NCBI GenBank assembly: GCA_003266065.1
Contig: MUZY01000219.1
Coordinates: forward strand, 15,364 to 22,673
Origin: Methanosphaera sp. rholeuAM130
GTDB taxonomy: Archaea > Methanobacteriota > Methanobacteria > Methanobacteriales > Methanobacteriaceae
DNA: 7,310 nucleotides
Direction of reading: 5' to 3'
The notes under the pieces are model-generated. The model worked only from the letters and a program-made list of their open reading frames with translations. It did no database searches and was not told where the DNA came from. This document shows positions 5,584-7,310 of the stretch, one piece after another. The stretch's first letter is position 1. Each line of letters begins with the position of its first letter. A program made the translations under genes and the position numbers.

Positions 5584-7290
5584 ATGGCAAAAGTGAAAAT
5601 AATTGAAACTGCGTTACGAGATGCTCATCAATCATTAATCGCTACTAGAATGCGAACAGAGGACATGCTTCCAATTATCGAAGAAATGGATAAGGTCGGA
5701 TATTTTTCATTAGAAGCATGGGGAGGAGCAACTTTCGATTCATGTATTCGTTTTTTAAATGAAGATCCATGGGAAAGACTTAGATTATTCAAGGAAAATG
5801 TAAAGAAAACGCCGTTACAAATGTTATTAAGGGGACAAAACCTTGTAGGATACAAACACTATGCAGATGATGTTGTAAAGGAATTCGTTGAAAAATCATA
5901 TGAAAATGGTATAGATGTATTCAGGATTTTCGACGCGTTAAATGATTCAAGAAACATGGAAATGTCTATCAAGACAGCTAAAGCACAGGGAGCATATGTG
6001 CAGGGAACAATAAGTTATACGATAAGTCCAGTTCACACCATAGAATCATATGTTGATTTCGCTAAAAAATTGGAGGCTATGGATTGTGATGCTATAACAA
6101 TCAAAGATATGGCTGGATTAATAACACCTATGATGGCAAAAGATTTGGTAATCGCTTTAAAGGAACAGACAAGTTTGGATGTAAACTTACACAGTCACTG
6201 CACCAGTGGGTTGACTTTGATGAGTTATCAGGCAGCAATTGAAGCGGGAGTGGATCTTCTTGACACTGCAATTTCACCATTTTCAGGTGGAACAGCACAA
6301 CCGCCAACCGAAAGTGTGGTAGCTGCATTACAATCAACCCAATATGATACTGGTATCGACTTGGCACAGTTAAACATAGTTAAAAACTACTTTGCAGAGT
6401 TGGCTGAAAAATATCAGGGATTATTCGATCCTTTATCATCAAAGGTAGACACTGATGTATTGAGATATCAGGTACCTGGAGGTATGCTTTCAAATCTCGT
6501 ATCTCAACTTAAACAGCAGGATGCTATAGACAAGTATGAAGAAGTTCTAAATGAAATACCACATGTAAGAAAAGATTTGGGATATCCACCGTTAGTTACT
6601 CCAACAAGTCAAATAGTTGGTGTACAATCTGTAATGAATGTATTGATGGGTAAAAGATATGAAAATATCACCAAAGAAGTAAAAGAATACTTGAAAGGAG
6701 CTTACGGTAAAGCACCTGCAGAAATAAATATGGATTTATATAAAAAAGCGTTAGGTGATGAAGAACCAATCACCTGCCGACCTGCAGATTTATTGGAACC
6801 GGAATTGGAATCTGCACGTAAAGAGGTCAAGGAAAAGGATTTATACACTAAAGAGGAAGACGTATTAACCTATGCCTTATATCCAACTGTCGCAGAAAAA
6901 TTCCTCAAAGGCGAAGCTGTTGCTGAAGAAATACCTGAACCAAAAACAAACTACACATCATCAAATATTCCAAACGCATACGACGTGGAAATAGACGGCG
7001 AAGTATTCAACGTAAAAGTGCTTCCGACAGGTTATATGGAAATGGAACCGGACAGCGGTAAAGTAAAATCATCAGTCGAAAACGGACTTCACTCTACGAT
7101 GCAGGGCATGATTGTTAAACTTAAAGTAAAAGTTGGAGATACTGTTGAAGAGGGAGATGCGGTAGCGGTTCTTGAAGCAATGAAAATGGAAAATGACGTC
7201 AAAACGGATAGGGCTGGAAAAGTAACCGAGATACTGATTTCCGAAGGGGATACTGTAGAGAAAGGATCGGTTTTAATGGTTATAGAATAA
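5584..7290 (+). CDS. pycB: Pyruvate carboxylase subunit B (carboxyltransferase plus biotin carrier)
   Basis: PycB carries biotin and transfers its carboxyl group to pyruvate, giving oxaloacetate; the biotin carboxylase subunit PycA is encoded elsewhere. In methanogens this feeds the incomplete TCA branch for aspartate and glutamate. The 568 residues match the archaeal subunit length. The HMGL-like TIM barrel (about 5-265) shows ETALRDAHQS (8-17, metal ligand Asp13), TIKDMAGL with Lys174, the probable carbamylated lysine, and LHSHCTSG with metal ligands His203 and His205. The conserved carboxyltransferase domain follows to about residue 430, with YQVPGGMLSNL (295-305). A linker rich in Glu and Pro (445-462) leads to the biotinyl domain (500-568), where EAMKMEN marks biotinyl-Lys534. 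TALRDAHQS and the VPGG element also occur in oxaloacetate decarboxylase alpha, which usually sits with beta and gamma subunits not seen here. AGGTG supports the ATG start. Confidence 0.95.
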   Translation: MAKVKIIETALRDAHQSLIATRMRTEDMLPIIEEMDKVGYFSLEAWGGATFDSCIRFLNEDPWERLRLFKENVKKTPLQMLLRGQNLVGYKHYADDVVKEFVEKSYENGIDVFRIFDALNDSRNMEMSIKTAKAQGAYVQGTISYTISPVHTIESYVDFAKKLEAMDCDAITIKDMAGLITPMMAKDLVIALKEQTSLDVNLHSHCTSGLTLMSYQAAIEAGVDLLDTAISPFSGGTAQPPTESVVAALQSTQYDTGIDLAQLNIVKNYFAELAEKYQGLFDPLSSKVDTDVLRYQVPGGMLSNLVSQLKQQDAIDKYEEVLNEIPHVRKDLGYPPLVTPTSQIVGVQSVMNVLMGKRYENITKEVKEYLKGAYGKAPAEINMDLYKKALGDEEPITCRPADLLEPELESARKEVKEKDLYTKEEDVLTYALYPTVAEKFLKGEAVAEEIPEPKTNYTSSNIPNAYDVEIDGEVFNVKVLPTGYMEMEPDSGKVKSSVENGLHSTMQGMIVKLKVKVGDTVEEGDAVAVLEAMKMENDVKTDRAGKVTEILISEGDTVEKGSVLMVIE

Positions 7291-7292
7291 AC

Positions 7293-7310
7293 TTCCTTTC
7301 TTCTTTTTTT
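7293..7310 (+). terminator. T-rich terminator after pycB
   Basis: A pure pyrimidine tract starts three bases after the pycB stop and ends in T7 (7304-7310) at the window edge. There is no stem before it, which fits oligo-T termination by archaeal RNA polymerase. Confidence 0.6.

Noticed and set aside
1..7310. CRISPR array, tRNA, rRNA or insertion sequence
   Set aside because: I found no regularly spaced repeats, no clover-leaf or rRNA-like GC-rich stretch, and no transposase-like protein on either strand.

Overview
The window reads as chromosome of a low-GC methanogenic archaeon of the order Methanobacteriales, probably Methanosphaera or a relative; Methanobrevibacter cannot be excluded. Support comes from an archaeal Sm-like protein next to ribosomal protein L37e, a separate biotin-carrying pyruvate carboxylase subunit B, an ArfB-type deformylase of the F420/flavin pathway, an anaerobic-type CbiC, an archaeal Ski2-like helicase, AGGTG-type ribosome binding sites and AT-rich intergenic DNA with TATA boxes. 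There are seven protein genes. I found no tRNA, rRNA, CRISPR array or mobile element.

Layout. The left edge holds the N-terminal three quarters of cbiC (minus strand). A 160-base divergent region separates it from a large plus-strand SF2 helicase (628-3132) with two cysteine clusters. The helicase runs tail-to-tail, with no spacer at all, into a minus-strand operon: a PUA-domain RNA-binding protein (MCT-1/Tma20-like) followed by arfB, whose ribosome binding site overlaps the stop codon of the PUA gene. A 400-base divergent intergenic region (4335-4748) follows. It carries promoters for both sides, two mutually exclusive hairpins, a 9-bp direct repeat at 21-bp spacing and a perfect AT-only palindrome. 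Then come the plus-strand genes for the LSm protein and L37e, both starting at TTG, each followed by a hairpin plus T-run. The last gene is pycB, with its own promoter and a T-rich terminator at the right edge.

How the genes fit together. Four of the seven genes concern RNA or translation: the helicase, the PUA protein, the LSm protein and L37e. The other three are central to a hydrogen- or methanol-using methanogen. CbiC makes corrinoid for methyl transfer, ArfB supplies the pyrimidine precursor of F420 and flavins, and PycB makes oxaloacetate for the incomplete TCA pathway. No clearly new multi-gene system is visible. The least explained DNA is the intergenic region 4440-4700 and a 23-bp echo of the 3' end of the L37e gene lying exactly 120 bases downstream of it.
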